Source: Lepisosteus oculatus (lineage: Eukaryota; Chordata; Actinopteri; Semionotiformes; Lepisosteidae). From it: a DNA stretch of 64,000 bases. Of this stretch, positions 13,718 through 25,111 are shown in pieces (position 1 is the first letter of the stretch; each line of letters starts with the position of its first letter). Both the position numbers and the translations under genes were made by a program. The stretch spans positions 16,939,444 through 17,003,443 of the forward strand of contig NC_090703.1 in NCBI RefSeq assembly GCF_040954835.1, in the 5' to 3' direction. A model generated the notes under the pieces. It worked only from the letters and a program-made list of their open reading frames with translations, did no database searches and was not told the origin of the DNA.

Positions 13718-14082
13718 TTTATCCATTTTCTAAATGCTTCTTCCAGTTCAGGGTCATAGGGTTACTGGAGCCTATTCCAGCAAGCAACAGGCACAAAACA
13801 GGGACACAATACACCCTGCATGGGATGTCAGTCCATCACAGGGCAGACACACAAACATAGACACACACTCACACATAGGGCCAGTTTTCCGAAAAGCCAA
13901 TTAACCTGCCAGAATGCTTTTGGACTGTGACAAGAAACTGGAGCCCCTGCAGGAAACCCATATAGACACAAGGAGAACATACAAACTCCACACAGATAGC
14001 ACCCCAGGTTTGGAATTGAACCCAGGGTCCCAGCACTTTGAGAAATCAATGATAACCACTATACGACCGTGCCACCCAGTGG
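13718..14082 (-). repeat. V-SINE-like tRNA-derived SINE
   Basis: Read on the minus strand, it begins with a tRNA-like head: GGCACGGTCG, a box-A-like TAGTGGTTATC and a box B GGGTTCAATTCC near 14010. The central domain includes GTGTGGAGTTTGTATGTTCT (13974-13993 reversed) and the cysteine-rich-looking TTCCTGCAGGGGCTCC. The 3' part has CTGTGATGGACTGACATCC and ends in GAAAATGGATAAA. This layout matches the widespread vertebrate V-SINEs (the DANA/Mermaid group in zebrafish). The copy is complete but mutated, and no clear target duplication is visible. Confidence 0.8.
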
Positions 14083-17000
14083 TAGAATCTCAAAATAAAA
14101 TTTCAGAGTGGTCAGTAATTTTTCTTCAGTTGTTGTAAATGGGCTTTGCCGGTCTTCATATGACTGTCATGAGAACCACAACACTGGTTCTGTTTTGACT
14201 TCAAAGTGTTCTTTTTATTACCTCTCCCAGAGACAGCTGTAGATATATGTTCAGTATAAAAAAGAAAAAAAAGACTTAATGATTAGCAAGACACATAGCT
14301 GCATCATGTTGGAAAATGGGTCAGTATTCAGACTGACCTCTGTGTTCCTTATACATTCTTATTCAAACATACACTAACTTAATCATCATCTCACTGTTTT
14401 TAAAGTTATATAATTCACAGCAATCATTAAAGAACTGTGCAGATAATATAACCACACATTTATCATGGGAATCAGAAAGACTTTAGTTATCAGAAGGTCC
14501 AGTATCTCAAGCAGGATTTATGAGTTGATTTATGTAGGTTTTTTTAAACAATCACAGAAACTTATCAGTTATATCTGTCTTCTCTGTGTTACAGTGAAGA
14601 AAAGCAGAGGCTAATGTGATCATCATGTGAAAGCAAAGAACTGCACCAAAAATCTACCATCTACAATGAATAAGTATTAGTTTGAGTGTCTTTAATAAAA
14701 ATAATTTGTTGACTGGCAACTTAAACTGAAATTTTGAAAACTGTAGCCTTCCATAAGATCGTTTTGTTTCCAAATACCTACTTCAAAGTTTAAGGCAACC
14801 CGATGTAAAAGTAAAGCAAAATATTGTGACAGCTTCTGATTGGAAATGGGCTTCTCATGTTTTTATATCCTTTCTTTAAGGAATTGCTTTATTGCAAGGG
14901 GCCATTTCTCGAAAAAAAAAAGCCAGTCTAAGCTAATCCAAAATATGAATTCATTAATTTCAACAGGACTTTACAACAGTGATGATTCAGGATGTTATCC
15001 TTTCCCATATTACATAAGAGAACCTCCCAGGTATTAGGTAGGACTTTTCAACTCAAAAGCAGAATCCTTGTCTGGTCATTGTCTTCAGATTTTGGACCTC
15101 AGTCAACTCATCTAGCCATTAGGTTTAAATAGTGTTAGATGCCCATGGTTAACTTTAATGAAAGAGTGTCAGGAGGTGTTCTTTGTTCTTTTATTCTGGA
15201 GAACAAATATGCGTCAAATTTATTACTCCCGCTCCTGAGTGTTGACCCTGATTTATACCTCACATTACACCCCCCGCTGCCCACCTCCAGCCCCCGGCTC
15301 CTTCCATCCCTTCCTCCTTTGCGTGACAGTAGCTCAGTGAAAAGTGGAAATGAGACTAGTAAACAGTGATTAGCTCCAGAACTACAGGGCCCTGGTAACT
15401 GCAGCCGTCTCCTTCCAGTCGCCAGCTTTTACATGCAATGTTAGCTCCGAGTCAGCCTCAGGTCAAGGCCACTTTCACAGCCAGGTTATAGGAGATAATC
15501 ACCGGCAAACACAGCAGCCACACGCAAAAACACATATGCAACCTGGCTTTAAACCTGGCTCTAATTAAAGAAGATGCCAGTGTGTGTGTGACTGTGTGGA
15601 AAGGGAGGTGTAGAATTACATGCTGTGAGGGCTTTCCCACCAGGCTGTATATGATATTGCAGGCAGGAATCTGCAAATGATGCCTATAGCCTTAATATAC
15701 ACAAAGAGCCTTTAATTTTTATACCATTCAAGAGAACAGTAAGAGTCCTATAAAGACTGGATTGTTTTTGAGAGGGTTCTCAAAAATGACATGCCATTTC
15801 CCCTTGGTTCATATGATAATTGGAACTGTGGAGGAGGAACTGTTTTTATTACTTTTTAAATTGCTCAAAAGGTTTTCATTACATTTTAGTTTTAGTACTG
15901 GTAACAAGTACTGCAAAAACGACAGGTGGTACAAATGCCTACTTCCGGCACAACATTTACAGAATATCTACCACATATTGGACTTGGACGGAAATAGAGG
16001 CCTGAGGTCTTACATCTTAGTAGATAATGTATGATAGACCCTTGTAAATCGACTACTGCCATCTCTCGAACATTCCCTAAACTACACTGTTTGATTTTAT
16101 TACATTCAGTGGTATTCTTCTTATTTTCCTACTGGAACAGAACAAGAGTTTGAGGAAAAGGCTCTTAAAAAATACAAACATGAAAAAGCTCCACAGACAC
16201 AAAAAGGCAAGACATAACATGGATGAAAACTATTACTGTAATATACAGCGTCAACAGTGTCATTAGAAATACAAGAATTCTGCTAGCTTAATACCCACAC
16301 TTCAAGATCTTGTACATACTGGCGCACTGCAAAAATGGCCTTGAAAATGTTCTAATTTATTGTGTGAGCCTTTCTAAGATTTTGCTTTTACATTAACCCT
16401 AAATGATGTCTGTTATTCCCTAGAATTAACTAAAAGCTGGAAAGTAAATGCCCGCAAGAAATAAAAAGAGCATCTATAATTTATTTCAATGGTTAAACCA
16501 ACATTCCCGGGAACACTACATTAACCAGAGACAGATTACTTCAGATCTTTTGAGCATGACAAGAATGACTCAAAGATTAACAAGGGCATGAAATCTGCAT
16601 GTCAGTGGTATGGTGGAAGGGAGTATGGAATGTTTTAGTTTTTTTTAACCTTGTTTGTAACTTGCAACCTCCTGTTGTCTCAGATATTTTGAGAGTGGTC
16701 TTCCACTTTGAGCAGGGCGGAAAAGAAATGTGTTGAAAAAACTCACACTCACTGTGCACCCAATATGGATGGACATGTGTATTCAGGTTGTAGTGCTGAC
16801 ACTGTTGCATTTAGTAGGAATGTCAATGCCAATAATTCTGTTGTTGGTTTGGTAATGACTGACTATACTGACTTAAGTTAACCTTAGAGTTTGTCTTTCA
16901 GTGAAAATGAAGTGAAAGTGAAACTCATTGATTTCTTTTTTACTTCAGAGTTTCAAGAATAGCACAGACTCAAGAAGAACAGCCTTACAAATTAAATCTA

Positions 17001-19272
17001 AAACGAAGTGAAAATTATAATTGAAAAATTAATGGATTCCTTTGAATTCACAAATGGTCTGTTTTCTTTTTCCAAACCTTTTCAGAGTTCACATTTTACT
17101 AGTTTCAGAACTTAAGAATTCTCCCAAAACCGTTACAAAAAACCTCACCAAATACCAAATATCAGTAGCTTTTTAAAATACCTGGAAATACATTGAAAAC
17201 CACAAACTAATAACACAAGAGTAAAGTCTGAATATCTTGGCACTTCTTGTGAGTTCCTAAGACATTCTTGTAACATATTATTCTGATATACTGTATAATC
17301 TAAATTACCATAAATAACCCCAAATTCACAGGAACACTGAGACTCAATTAGTCATTATTTTAAAGTGACACCTTTATTACTTTATACAGTTGACTTCAAC
17401 AATGTTCAGTAAATACTTACTCCACCCAAATAATTCACTTTCATAACATTAATATTAAAAGGCAGGGTTTTTTTTTTGGAAGGGTACAAGCATATAGTAA
17501 AACAACCCCATTAAACCAACACAGATATCACACCAACTCAACTCACAGGGGTTAGGTTCCCTCGAGCCAATATGTTTTTCCTTAGGGGTTGTGGGACTCC
17601 TTTACAGGCTGATCAGAAATTCTGTGAAGCTTTTTAAAGCCGTAAGAAGTTGCAATGTCACGCCACACAGCACTCCAGGCACTTGCCTGCTGGAAGTGTG
17701 AGCCTGAGCAACCCCCTGCTGTTTCCCTGAATACACAAGCTCACTTTTCACCCCCAGCCTCAATGAAATTCATCACTAGCCCCCAAAATTCAGACTAGGC
17801 ACGGTATCGCGCCATTTCACATTTTCCATTTCTTAATGGGCCCATGGAATGAAAACCTAGTAAAATAAACACTCCATCTTGAAAGTTCTCCTCAGAATAT
17901 TTCATTCCCTGAGCTTTCTTCTAACTCCCCCTTCCCTGCAGTCCTAATCACCTCCAAATATGCTTTTTTCTCCTCCTTTGCTGAAATTTTAGTCTTCTCC
18001 TTTTGAACTTCTAACTAGACATGTCTAACTATATTAAAAACCCACCAAAGCAGCCACAATCGCCAGTAGTATTTTGTTTCTGGATTTAACAAACAGTAAA
18101 ACAAATAAAATTGTTTGTGAAACCTTTACTTGATTTTTTTTTCATACCATGAAAAATTTCTGTGAATGTAAATAGAATACTTGTACGTTTGTGCTTTATC
18201 TCCTTATCCTTTATTTTGCTGTTTCTCAAAGTACATTTACAGCTAACTGCTGTGGTATAATTAAAAGAGCCTTAGGAATATTTAATAATCATTTTACCAC
18301 AGTCTTAAGCTGAGTGATAGCAGAAGAAACTATACCTTTCCTCATACCTACTTTGCTGTTTACACATTGACTACCTTTTTGATCAATGCAATTCTGGTAG
18401 CTTTTAATTCATGCTTACCTCATGTCTTCTTCAACCTAACAGCATTGTAGGTCAAATTAGCTGTGATGACATGGACGCATACTGTTTTTATAATGATATG
18501 GGTTTGCTAATGACTTATTGAATCTGTGTACACCGGTATTTGCTGTGGGTGTTACACTATAAATGTTTAAAACCCCATCAATTATTACATGTTTTAGTTG
18601 TGGAATTTACTGTATTTGTTTATTCACAAATTCTCTTAAAGGATTGTGCTGAAGTATGTAGTCCAAGAATGGCCAGTTTCACAATTTTACATAAACGTTG
18701 AAACTAATTGTCTCTAAAATGTTGTTTTATTGCTAAATTTGGCAGCTCATGAACCAAAGTGATTGGAAGAGCCAGTGTAATACCACAACTGATGCCAAGA
18801 GCAATGGTATGCCAACCACAAGAACATACTTCGGTTCCAGTTTTTCTGAAATGAATTTCTTTCAAAAGACAGTATTGCCCAACAAACTAGTAGTCACCTA
18901 GTTTGTATGGTAAAGCTCACTGAAATCACAATGCAGCAGCAGTATGATATGAGGAAAAAACAGTAACAAGTTTGCTTGTGTTTCGGTACTTTTTCTCTGT
19001 TAGAACTATATTTCAGTTGACAAAATTCAAAGCTTTGTAAGTCATAATTCTGCATTTTCCCTCCACAAAATTTATTAAAAGCTAACATGTATGTGATTGT
19101 GAATGAGCTAAATTAAAAGATTTATCCTTCAGGTCAATTCTTAGTTCTTTGAAAAAAAAAACAATGCTCTTTAAATTAAAACTATATGAGCTGTCCTAGG
19201 AGGTCTGTGCCACATGACCTCCAATTAAGATACCTGTTCTTTTTTCTGAACTGTACACTATTTTAATTTTTC
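14083..19272. other. non-coding stretch
   Basis: No gene is supported. The block at about 15370-15690 is less AT-rich and evenly composed, with a TG-rich patch at 15579-15596, and looks like possible conserved regulatory DNA. An open frame at 15762-16034 has no recognisable domain. The remainder is AT-rich. Confidence 0.5.
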
Positions 19273-19285
19273 ATTTACATGTATA
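19273..19285 (+). repeat. left target-site duplication of SINE
   Basis: ATTTACATGTATA flanks the SINE on the left and is repeated exactly at 19572-19584. Confidence 0.85.
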
Positions 19286-19571
19286 GGTAGGTAGGTTAGG
19301 TCCCCTTTTCAGGCCATAAAGGCCCATGGGGGAATGGGGGGGCAAGGGCCACCATTTTTCTCTACCAACCGACACTGGAGGTGATGTGGTCAGCATCACG
19401 CTCCGGCTGGCTTATTACCCCCAGAAGGATTAACCCCGGTACTCAATTGGAAAGCAGGCTGAGTGGACCTGGGAGCTGTCTGGAAGGAATTAGAACAAGC
19501 TACATCGCTTGCCCCTACCTGGGATTGAACCCAGGACCTTCCAGTCAGGAGCTAGACGCCCTTGCCATCTG
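19286..19571 (-). repeat. tRNA-derived SINE with 13-bp target duplication
   Basis: The 286-bp body lies between two perfect copies of a 13-bp sequence. Read on the minus strand it starts with a tRNA-like head: GGCAAGGGCGTCTAGCTCC followed by a box B, GGGTTCAATCCC, at about 19525-19536. The 3' end on that strand is a short CCTAACCTACCTACC repeat (19286-19300). Exact duplications of 10-20 bp are the hallmark of LINE-driven insertion. I do not recognise the family name. The sharp borders suggest the copy is not ancient. Confidence 0.75.
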
Positions 19572-19584
19572 ATTTACATGTATA
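19572..19584 (+). repeat. right target-site duplication of SINE
   Basis: The second exact copy of ATTTACATGTATA. Confidence 0.85.
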
Positions 19585-21602
19585 CAGATGTACTGTATAA
19601 TTAATTAACTAAAGGGCTACCGGATATTAGTTCAAGGCACATTCATGCAGTCTTTGTCAGCCTGGGAGTGCTCATCCTTCCTCCAACATTCCTGAAATGG
19701 TTCCGACTCAACTGTACAGCATTATGGTTTTCCTTGAAAGTTTTAAAAAAGGAGACGTTAACTCCCATCCTGTAATCTGTCAGTCACGCTCTCTCTACAG
19801 CTGTCCCTCGTTGTCCTGGGGCAGCCACAAGACACAGTCAGGCACAGTCTCCGCTAAACTCATGTGTCGTGTCCAACCACTTTGCTTACTGTTGCATTCT
19901 GGGGCTGTGGGAATATCAAATTCCTTTCCTGTCATGCCTGCTCCTGTACCAGCTTGGTGGTCCTGAACCAAGTAGTTAAAAAAACCTCATCCCCTTGCAC
20001 AAACCTCTCTATGTACCCTGTGCCATCTGTATGAGTCGTGTGCCTTGTGATTAGCACTCACTCTTTCAAAATTTGATTTTTTTTTCTCCCAAGCCACAGT
20101 TTTTCTCATTCTTACTGACAGAGATGCTTCTCACATCAGTCAGTCAGGTGTCATATTAACATCAATAGATTAACCTCAAACTTGCAATTAAATATATAAC
20201 TGTCCCAAAGAGTGGATTTGTGGATCTTAATAGACTTTGATCTAAGTGGTTTGAAGGTCTTACACATGAGAGTTTTTTTAATTGTCCAATTAAAATCTCT
20301 GTAAGGCCTCTGTAGGATCTCTATAGATCATTAGAATCTATAGTTTTATAATCTGCAAAAAGGCACACGCCATTTCTCCTTAATCTCTTTTGCAATACCC
20401 CATTTTGTCCGTATTAAAAGTTTCATAATTTTCCTTCAGAAATATTTCTTAATTAAGGGGTATTCCTTTCTTCTGTTTTAGAAGTTTGATACAAAAAAGT
20501 TTCGAAATTCAGTACTAACAATCAAAACAGCCGCAGAAAACGTAAACTTTTAAAACCAGAGCAGTCATTGCTGGTGGAACATACAAGTTGGAGAATGAAA
20601 GTTAATGCCTTCTTGTCACAAGAAAATGGTTATGCTAATAGTAGTGTTTTTTCTTTGGAAAAACACTGCTCTTACCAATTACTTTCTGAGAAAAATCATT
20701 AATACGTTCTACATTATTCGCAATTGTGTGCGCAGGGTATTACTGGGAAAAGTCGGAGTACCTTTAAGTCTACGAATTTAGGAAACGTTTTAGTGTTTGG
20801 AATTAGAGTTATTATCTTCTTGCATAAATAAACTTAACCGCTGACACAGAAACCAGAAACACGAATCCCTTCTTTGTCACATGCAGAAACTTCCTTATTA
20901 AAGAAGAAGAGCAATGTCTTTAAGAACTAAAATTAGTGCCTTAGCTGAAAGGCTAATTAGAATTAATGGAATATTGTTTTCCAAGACCTTATAAATCACG
21001 CAGTGTGGGAGACTCCTGTCGTATTGTGTGCAAAGAATAACAAAGCAGTATGAAATCTTTCCTCACGTCTTTAGCTCCGGACAGACATGTTCCACTCTAG
21101 CTCAGGCAGCTGTGTATCGTTTCCATTCATCGTCAGTATAACCAAAAACACACATATTCTTATTCACAGTTTAACCAGAGACTTAAGTGTTTTTGCATAT
21201 TTGTAGCCATTTTGAAAGGCATGTTTTAGTTTTAAATATTCCAATAAACATTTGTGTTTCCTCTATGGCAGCCACAACAGCGGTATGATAGAAGAGCCCG
21301 CAAAAAAAAGCTTTGACATTACATACGCTTTAGTTCTTAAAACGATGTTGAACAATCTACTGACACAAAGATTTGTTTATTCTTGTATTAATTGTGATTA
21401 AACACTATATCTCTTATGAGATTTGATAAAGTTTACAGATTTTAAATATTAAAAGGGAAGCAAACACAAATGTGTGTAGAGAGGACAGTATTTTAGTTAA
21501 ACTTGCTGGTAAAACTGGACGGTCAGTGCATTTTCTGATTGACAATTTTTACGTTTACTACGGTATTCTCCCAGTTTTTAAAATGCTTGTATTATGCTTC
21601 TT

Positions 21603-21609
21603 TGGCGTG
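21603..21609 (+). promoter_or_regulatory. candidate AhR/ARNT response core (XRE)
   Basis: TGGCGTG fits the core TNGCGTG bound by the aryl hydrocarbon receptor-ARNT dimer, which drives CYP1 genes. It lies about 3 kb before the cyp1c1 TATA box. A 7-bp match is weak evidence and may be chance. Confidence 0.25.
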
Positions 21610-23042
21610 CCTTTGTTAAGGGGTTAGTGTATTGAACAGTTTTACAGACCTCCTAACCATGATTTTACAGTGGAATACTATATTATATCACGACGTCTAC
21701 ATGAGATACTACAGTAATCTATTAAAATGGAAAACTCAAATTACTTGAGTTTGTTTTACCAAATAATATGAATTTTGGGGTCTTTATTTTGTTGGGCAAC
21801 TGCCTGAACTTAAAACGTACAAATTTGTTTTTCAATGTCGAAGCAAGAACAAATATAAGATGCAAAATCTACAGTAGGTAGCATTTCAAACAACCAAAAA
21901 CTAGTGGGTTGGGAAATAAAACGTTTTTGTTGGGGAGGGAACACTGGAATATTTAATGAGATGTGACATTGTTATTAAAACTTCATTTTCACGAAGACTT
22001 CTTGTTTAGTATAATTGTACTCAACCTTTTCCCGTTTTATGTTACACATACAAAGAATGGTGAGGCATCATTTTCAATGCTATGCAGATGACCACGGAAT
22101 GGAAATGCGGGAGTAACTGTACTGAATCTTGATATGAAAGCTATAAATTTAATCTCCTTCACAAAACAGCCAAACCCATCCAAACAGTTTTACAGTTTTA
22201 CTACAGAATAGGTGTGTTTTGAGTTTCTTAGACAATTCCGTTAAACCAACCCCCTGAGAACACTTAACGGGAATCATTAAATCAGTCATTGTGTCGGAAA
22301 TGGGCTGAAATCCCACGAACCAAACTGCTAATTCCATTCACAAAATGTAAGCGCATACTGCCTTGGCTAGCATCACTAAGTATAAAAAGGTGCTCTTTAC
22401 TGAGATGCAGTAATTCTGTTACTCTCCGGTTTAATCAACTGGAACAAGGCATAGCTTTGTGCTAAAGCAGACGAATGTCCTTTGTACACAATAGGCAATA
22501 TACCCAGGCTGTGAGATCTGATACCTCTATACTGTACATCCAGATACCTTCTCTGATGCTCAGTGGTCCCAGTTAGATCAAAGATATCAGATAACTAAGC
22601 GGCTTTCACAATTTACTGAATGAATAAGCGAGCATCAACAGCGGAATCTTTCTATATTTACTGTATACATACAGTACAGTACATACAGAACGCAATTACA
22701 TCAGGTGAGTCATGTAACACTATTGTAGCCTACGTATAACAATTCATGTAAATTTAAAAAATATTACACGTCGAAATGAGTGTTTGTGCTTCACACCTGG
22801 ACAATTTCAAATTCCGACAAATTCTCGGTATCAGATTCTGTATGCATTTTAATGGATTATGTTGTTATGACACCTGTCTCATTACCTTCCAATCCGCAGC
22901 TGAGTTTCAAAAGGATCCCCTCAGTGTAGGCTATTTAAACAGCACTATGAAAACTCAATATGATAACAACCTTCATTCGCTTTTGTTTAAGCGAGAATAT
23001 AGATTCAAAGAAAGTGCAATATTATAATCGCGAATACTATTT

Positions 23043-23049
23043 TTGCGTG
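23043..23049 (+). promoter_or_regulatory. candidate AhR/ARNT response core (XRE)
   Basis: TTGCGTG, followed by T, fits the TNGCGTG core about 1.6 kb before the cyp1c1 TATA box. A similar core occurs about 1.4 kb before the cyp1c2 TATA box at 30707. This is a short match only. Confidence 0.3.
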
Positions 23050-23863
23050 TGTAATTTTTAACATAACCTTAGTGAAGTCCACATGGGAGGCAGATGTAAC
23101 TGCAATGACCCAAAACCTATGGCTCTTCGGAGGTATTTCATATTGCGTTACACATGAAGAAAAACAGCTTATTACATAAAACGGAGAGCAGTTAACTTTT
23201 GTGTAATAATAATGATAATTCATAAACAGAAACATTTACCGGAAGTGTTGTGCCAATATCTTTATCTGTATGCTTAAGCTGTAACATTCTCGAGGACAAT
23301 CTTAGAGTTACATCTCAGAATTGAATGCTATTTAAAACCAAATATGAAATTTGATGTGTTGCGTAATTCAAAAAGTTTAATTCATACATATACATTATAC
23401 TACATTATAGCTTAATTCATACGTGCATATATAATTCACAAAGTTTTAATGTATATCTCTGATCACCATTATTAACTATACATGTATCTATGTTCTAAAC
23501 TATAAAAATGGTTATCCACCGAACTGATCTGTCTCTTAAAGCGCTTTGAGATCATGCATAAGGGTATACAAGCTGGTGGCAAAGGAATACTTTGCAACCT
23601 GGCAAATACTTGGCTGGAATTCCGTACAAATACATAGTTTCTGGTTTTGTGCAGATTCTAAGAACATTAGAACGTAAGATAATTAGTGATCTAGTGTCGA
23701 AGTGCACAACGCCTAATACGTGCCCCTGTCCATCTGGTGTTCACCAGAAAGCCTCTCACTCCTAGTAAAGGTCGCGATATAGATGATTTTGCTTTACACA
23801 GTGTATACAATATATAATAGACTACTGCATCTATGCAGAACCTATTTTAAGATTCTAAAAAGT

Positions 23864-23899
23864 CATACGTTTTAGCATACGTTTTAGCATACGTTTTAT
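23864..23899 (+). repeat. 12-bp tandem repeat, three copies
   Basis: CATACGTTTTAG occurs three times in a row, with the last base of the last copy changed to T. It is a small local expansion about 0.75 kb before the cyp1c1 promoter. Confidence 0.85.
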
Positions 23900-24515
23900 C
23901 TTTCATTAAAAACTGTCAATATACTGTACTCCGTACTTTAATTGAAAATTGAAGCTTCATTTTCAATACATTACACAACGTACAACGTCTGGTTTAAATA
24001 ATGTTCTCCCTGTGTAACTCTAAGGAGACAGACTTTCATTAATAGAAAAAAAAATTGTGGCTCTCTGTAAAACCGACATGCGTCGTTACAAGATAATGCT
24101 GTTTGTTTTTCAGAATTTACGCACAACATTAAAAAGAAATCAGAATCATAATAATCTTTAATGTTCCTGGCATGCAAACAATACCCAAACACTTTTAACT
24201 TCAAAAGACAAATGTAAAAAAGGTTGCATTCAATTTCACTCACTTCAAACTAGCACTCACATGCGAGACAGACCGTATGAGGAGTTTGGTCCTCCAAAAT
24301 AACTCCGTAAAGATTATCCCAAATCTACATGTGAGCACATGCTTATATAAACAGTATGTACGCTGGTGATCAATCTGTTAAATTTCAAACTTTTGTTACT
24401 CCAAAATGTGTTCGCCAGAGACGTCCCTTCCTCAGTCGTTTCTACCCTTCTTCAACCTGCTGGATTCAAACACTTCACTAGCTACTGAATATTATTACCT
24501 CTGCGCACTTTCTCT

Positions 24516-24647
24516 CGCTCCTTCTCCTGGAGCGCTCTGAAACCCCGCAGGAATGAGCTCATGTAATGGGGTCTCCGGGGCTGCTACAATGGGAGGAGAA
24601 TGATAGAAAGCACAAGCCCAGCCCCTTGCACTACAAATGTATATAAG
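24516..24647 (+). promoter_or_regulatory. cyp1c1: cyp1c1 core and proximal promoter
   Basis: A TATA box (TATATAAG) lies at 24640-24647, giving an expected start near 24670. Upstream is a series of blocks shared in the same order with the cyp1c2 promoter: CTCCTGGAG (24525-24533), GGAATGAG.TCA (near 24551), GGGGTCTCC (near 24570), ACAATGGGAGGAG (near 24587) and CCAGCCCC (near 24618). The shared order shows the two promoters descend from one ancestor. No XRE core is present in this proximal part. Confidence 0.7.
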
Positions 24648-24740
24648 AGACAGTTGTAACCCTAAACAGAGCTAAGTTTGAAGCTACTCAAACATTGAAG
24701 GAGAAAAAAAAATCATACTCAAGACAGACTTCTGTACCTG

Positions 24741-24782
24741 ATGAAACTCTACAAACCACTAAATTACTGGACTGGAATCTAA
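24741..24782 (+). other. short upstream ORF in the cyp1c1 leader
   Basis: The leader predicted from the TATA box contains an ATG at 24741 that opens a 13-codon frame ending at TAA (24780-24782). It ends before the putative leader splice donor at 24797, so it would stay in the mature mRNA whether or not the leader is spliced. It could lower translation of the P450. No evidence of use can be seen. Confidence 0.35.
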
Positions 24783-24796
24783 ACCACAACTGTACA

Positions 24797-25110
24797 GTAA
24801 GAACTCTATCAGCGGACATTGCATAAGACTTTCATACAAAAAAGCACTGGACACAATTCTCAAAGATCAACCACAGATATTTTTCACAACTTTCTTGTGG
24901 ATATTTATGCAGTTGCATTTTTATTGCAAATCTTTCAGATACATTTTTTATATAATTTCAAAAGTTTAACCACTGAAGAAGCTGTGATCTTAATCCTTAA
25001 ATCAGGGAATTTTAGATCAATTATTTAAATTCTTTCTTATCCTGAGACTTCAATAGTTGTAGCAACAGCAAAATCTGTTTAAATACAGAAGAATAACGCC
25101 TACCTGCCAG
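24797..25110 (+). other. cyp1c1: possible 5'-leader intron of cyp1c1
   Basis: A donor-like ACA|GTAAGA at 24797 and an acceptor-like CTGCCAG at 25104-25110 would join a non-coding first exon to one base before the ATG. The related CYP1B1 gene of mammals has a non-coding first exon and begins translation in exon 2, so the structure is plausible. The pyrimidine tract before the acceptor is weak, and the leader may be unspliced. Confidence 0.3.
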
Positions 25111-25111
25111 C

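Larger units (their letters stand above)
19585..24515. other. upstream region of cyp1c1, non-coding
   Basis: No coding exon is recognised over about 5 kb before the cyp1c1 promoter. Two dioxin-response cores (TNGCGTG) are listed separately. The segment at about 20400-24500 is rich in evenly composed, non-repetitive sequence, as expected of regulatory DNA, but this cannot be proved from one genome. Confidence 0.5.

Noticed and set aside
1-24515. Search for a cyp1b1 gene or rmdn paralogue upstream of cyp1c1
   Set aside because: No haem-loop, ExxR or RMDN block was seen on either strand.
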